From NCBI GenBank assembly GCA_012932865.1, contig SAXG01000017.1, positions 496,001 through 560,000 on the forward strand: a stretch of DNA of 64,000 bases, read 5' to 3'. Both the position numbers and the translations under genes were made by a program. This stretch comes from Amylostereum areolatum. Its lineage: Eukaryota > Basidiomycota > Agaricomycetes > Russulales > Stereaceae. Positions within the stretch are counted from its first letter, which is position 1; the number at the start of each line of letters is the position of its first letter. Positions 62,134-64,000 of the stretch are shown here, piece after piece. The notes below the pieces were generated by a model. That model saw only the letters and a list, made by a program, of their open reading frames with translations, had not been told where the DNA came from and made no database searches.

Positions 62134-63988
62134 CTAGGCGGCAATAGCAACGGCGGGTTTTGTAGTGGAATCCTTCTTGGACGCATCCTGCGCGTCCTTG
62201 ACCGCTTTCTGAGCCTTGCTTTTCTCTTCCTCGATCTCCTTCATCTTCTTCTCAAGCGACTCCTTCGTGTCCGCCCCCTTTGCGCTGTTGAACACGACAC
62301 TTCGATGGTGGCCTGGGGACACCCATAGAGCCTGTTGCAGGGGCTGGCACGTTGACCAGGGGAGTTGAAGACGAAAGTCCGCGGTGGAACGACCCCGGGA
62401 GTACTCGGCCGTCGGGATGCTGGAAAGTGCAGTTGGCACGGGTACAACCAGCCCCAAAGCGGCATTGCTGTACCTGAGATGCGGGCTTGGACAGGTGGTG
62501 ATTGGAAGGATGTTGGAAAGTGCAGTCCCGACGAGTGCATGAGGCACCATAGCGGCATTGTACGGGAGCATGAGAAGGAGGAGGGGCGGGGGCAGGAGCC
62601 GTGTGTGGCTTGTGCTCGACAGCTATAGAAAGAAAATGTCAGTAAGAGTCGTATGAGTCCCTGATAACAACCTGGACGTACCCATGGAAGGGTTAGCAAC
62701 AGCGGGACTGACGTGCGCCCTGATACAATCCTTGTCTTTGCAGTTTTTGCCCTGCTCGCAAGCTTCGTTACTGAGGACAACCCCGCTTTCTGCAGTGGCG
62801 ACGGGTGAAGGGTGAGACCAACGACAATGGGCGTTTGTGCACTTCAGGCCAAACTTGCACAGCGTCGGAGACTGTGGTCGCTCGGGTATTGCGAATGCAG
62901 GGCGACCCTGGGGAACCTCCGGGGTTGGTGCTACAGGAGTAGGAGTAGACGCAGGGACCGAGGCGGAGACAATTGCTTGTGACGCGGTGGTCGATGGACC
63001 AGCTCTTTGTTCCTCTGATGGTGTCGGCCTCGAACCAGGTGCCCGGTTTCCTCCCCGCCCTCTATTGCCAAACCCACGTCCGTTACCCCGCCCGCGGCCA
63101 GCGCCTCCCTCCATGTGTATTTGGTGGTTCCCGGGGCCTTGAAAGCTATCCATAGCACCCATCATCCCCATCTCCTGCATTCCGCCTTGCATTGGGAAGC
63201 CCATCATCCCGGGATTTATCATGCCCAAGCTCGAAGCCATCTGAGCCATGAGTGCCATCTGGTTCATCATCATCTCCTGCAGCATCATCGGATTCGCCCC
63301 GCTCATCTGCGCGGCGGCTAAGGCGTTCATATCCATTTCGCTCATGTTGGGCGGGAAGCCGCCCATCATGTTCGGGTCTGGCATGCCGTTAAAGCGCTGT
63401 TGTACGTCGTCGTCGCGTGGGAACCCATTGGCATTGCGCGCCGGGCCGCCAACGCGTTCCAGGAGGCTACGAGGCGCGCTTGGTGCGGGGTGGCGACCTT
63501 CCCGAAGCATGGCACGAGGACCAATAGGCACGTCTGTGCGACGAGCCTTGTTGGGGCCATGTCCGCCGGGAGAAGGAGACCGAGCGGAGGCGGTACGCTT
63601 TTGAGCGGTGGGGGAAGTACTCGAGGTGGCCTGCGATAAGGCTTGTTGGTATAGAGGGGCGCCACTCCGAGGACCACTGGGAGGATTACGACGAGTAGAG
63701 TCGGCTGAGACATGGGGAGGGGGTTCGCGAGAGCTTAAGGAGGTGACGGTAGGCGTGGGTTCCGAAATCACGACCGGTGGGTTGGGTTGCTCCCCTTTTG
63801 CCGCCTCCGCGAAAAGCCAGTCTGTAAAGCTGCTGTCTGAAAATACCTATAAGTATATGCGTCGTGGAGAGTCAAAAAGGATGTATACCGAATTCGGGAC
63901 CGATGACTATTGAAGATAGGTTACAACTGGACATTGCACGGAGGAAAGAGCAGATACGCACGATCTTCAAGTTCGTTGGATATTTGTT
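62134..63988 (-). CDS. Nab2/ZC3H14-type nuclear poly(A)-binding CCCH protein, 5' end outside window
   Basis: Nab2 binds poly(A) in the nucleus and controls tail length and mRNA export. The window holds the last four or five exons; 63988-63962 is joined to ~TCATCGGTCCCGAATTC (near 63900), then 63836 onwards. The N-terminal PWI-like end reads QISNELEDLIGPEF, then DSSFTDWLFAEAAKG. A Met/Gly-rich region (MMGFPMQGGMQEMGMMGAMD) and an RGG-like box (GRGRGNGRGFGNRGRGG) follow. Four fingers of C-x5-C-x4-C-x3-H type are clear: CKFGLKCTNAHCRWSH, CEQGKNCKDKDCIRAH, CRYGASCTRRDCTFQH, CRFGAGCTRANCTFQH. An extra T near 62300 shifts the frame before the C-terminal helix KESLEKKMKEIEEEKSKAQK. Without that T the protein would end VAIAA at 62134. 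Confidence 0.9.
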
Positions 63989-64000
63989 CTGAAAACACAA

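Overview
The window looks like nuclear DNA of a filamentous basidiomycete, most likely an Agaricomycete. Protein-coding genes are cut by many short GT-AG introns (about 45-65 nt), several exons are shorter than 30 nt, and there are fungal housekeeping genes on both strands next to families I associate with mushroom-forming fungi (tandem WW-like/transmembrane proteins). There is no plasmid, phage, CRISPR or recognisable transposon.

Layout, left to right. 1-2007: 5'-truncated Cys-pair hypothetical gene with several apparent frameshifts. 2921-7165: GH47 alpha-1,2-mannosidase (+), OST subunit Swp1 (-), intron-containing tRNA-Cys (-). 7295-10262: proteasome subunit Rpn3 (+) and complex I assembly factor NDUFAF2 (+). 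10642-18830: two WW-like/multi-TM paralogues (+) enclosing two small acidic hypothetical genes (-) that share a C-terminal motif. 19305-20167: GNAT acetyltransferase (+). 21669-26200: tail-to-tail NAD formate dehydrogenase (+) and 4-coumarate-CoA-ligase-like acyl-CoA synthetase (-). 27967-29450: secreted protein made of 15 short tandem units (+), the most unusual gene here. 29737-31620: SAP-like disordered protein (-). 34382-38246: arginine-type carbamoyl-phosphate synthase large subunit (-). 41305-42217: coiled-coil hypothetical (-). 47970-49168: Pcl-type cyclin (-). 49.2-58.6 kb: a long stretch in which I recognise no gene. 58583-61580: mitochond­rial-type P-loop ATPase (+). 62134-63988: Nab2-type poly(A)-binding CCCH protein (-), running off the right edge.

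Most genes are unrelated housekeeping functions. Possible local links are the N-glycosylation neighbours (GH47 and Swp1), formate/acyl-CoA metabolism (FDH and ligase), and the duplicated WW-TM block. Splice sites were assigned by eye from GT/AG (a few GC/AG) boundaries, reading phase and protein-family conservation, so exon edges are models. About eleven single-base insertions break five otherwise well conserved genes. They may be assembly errors, real lesions or something else, and are described as a finding.
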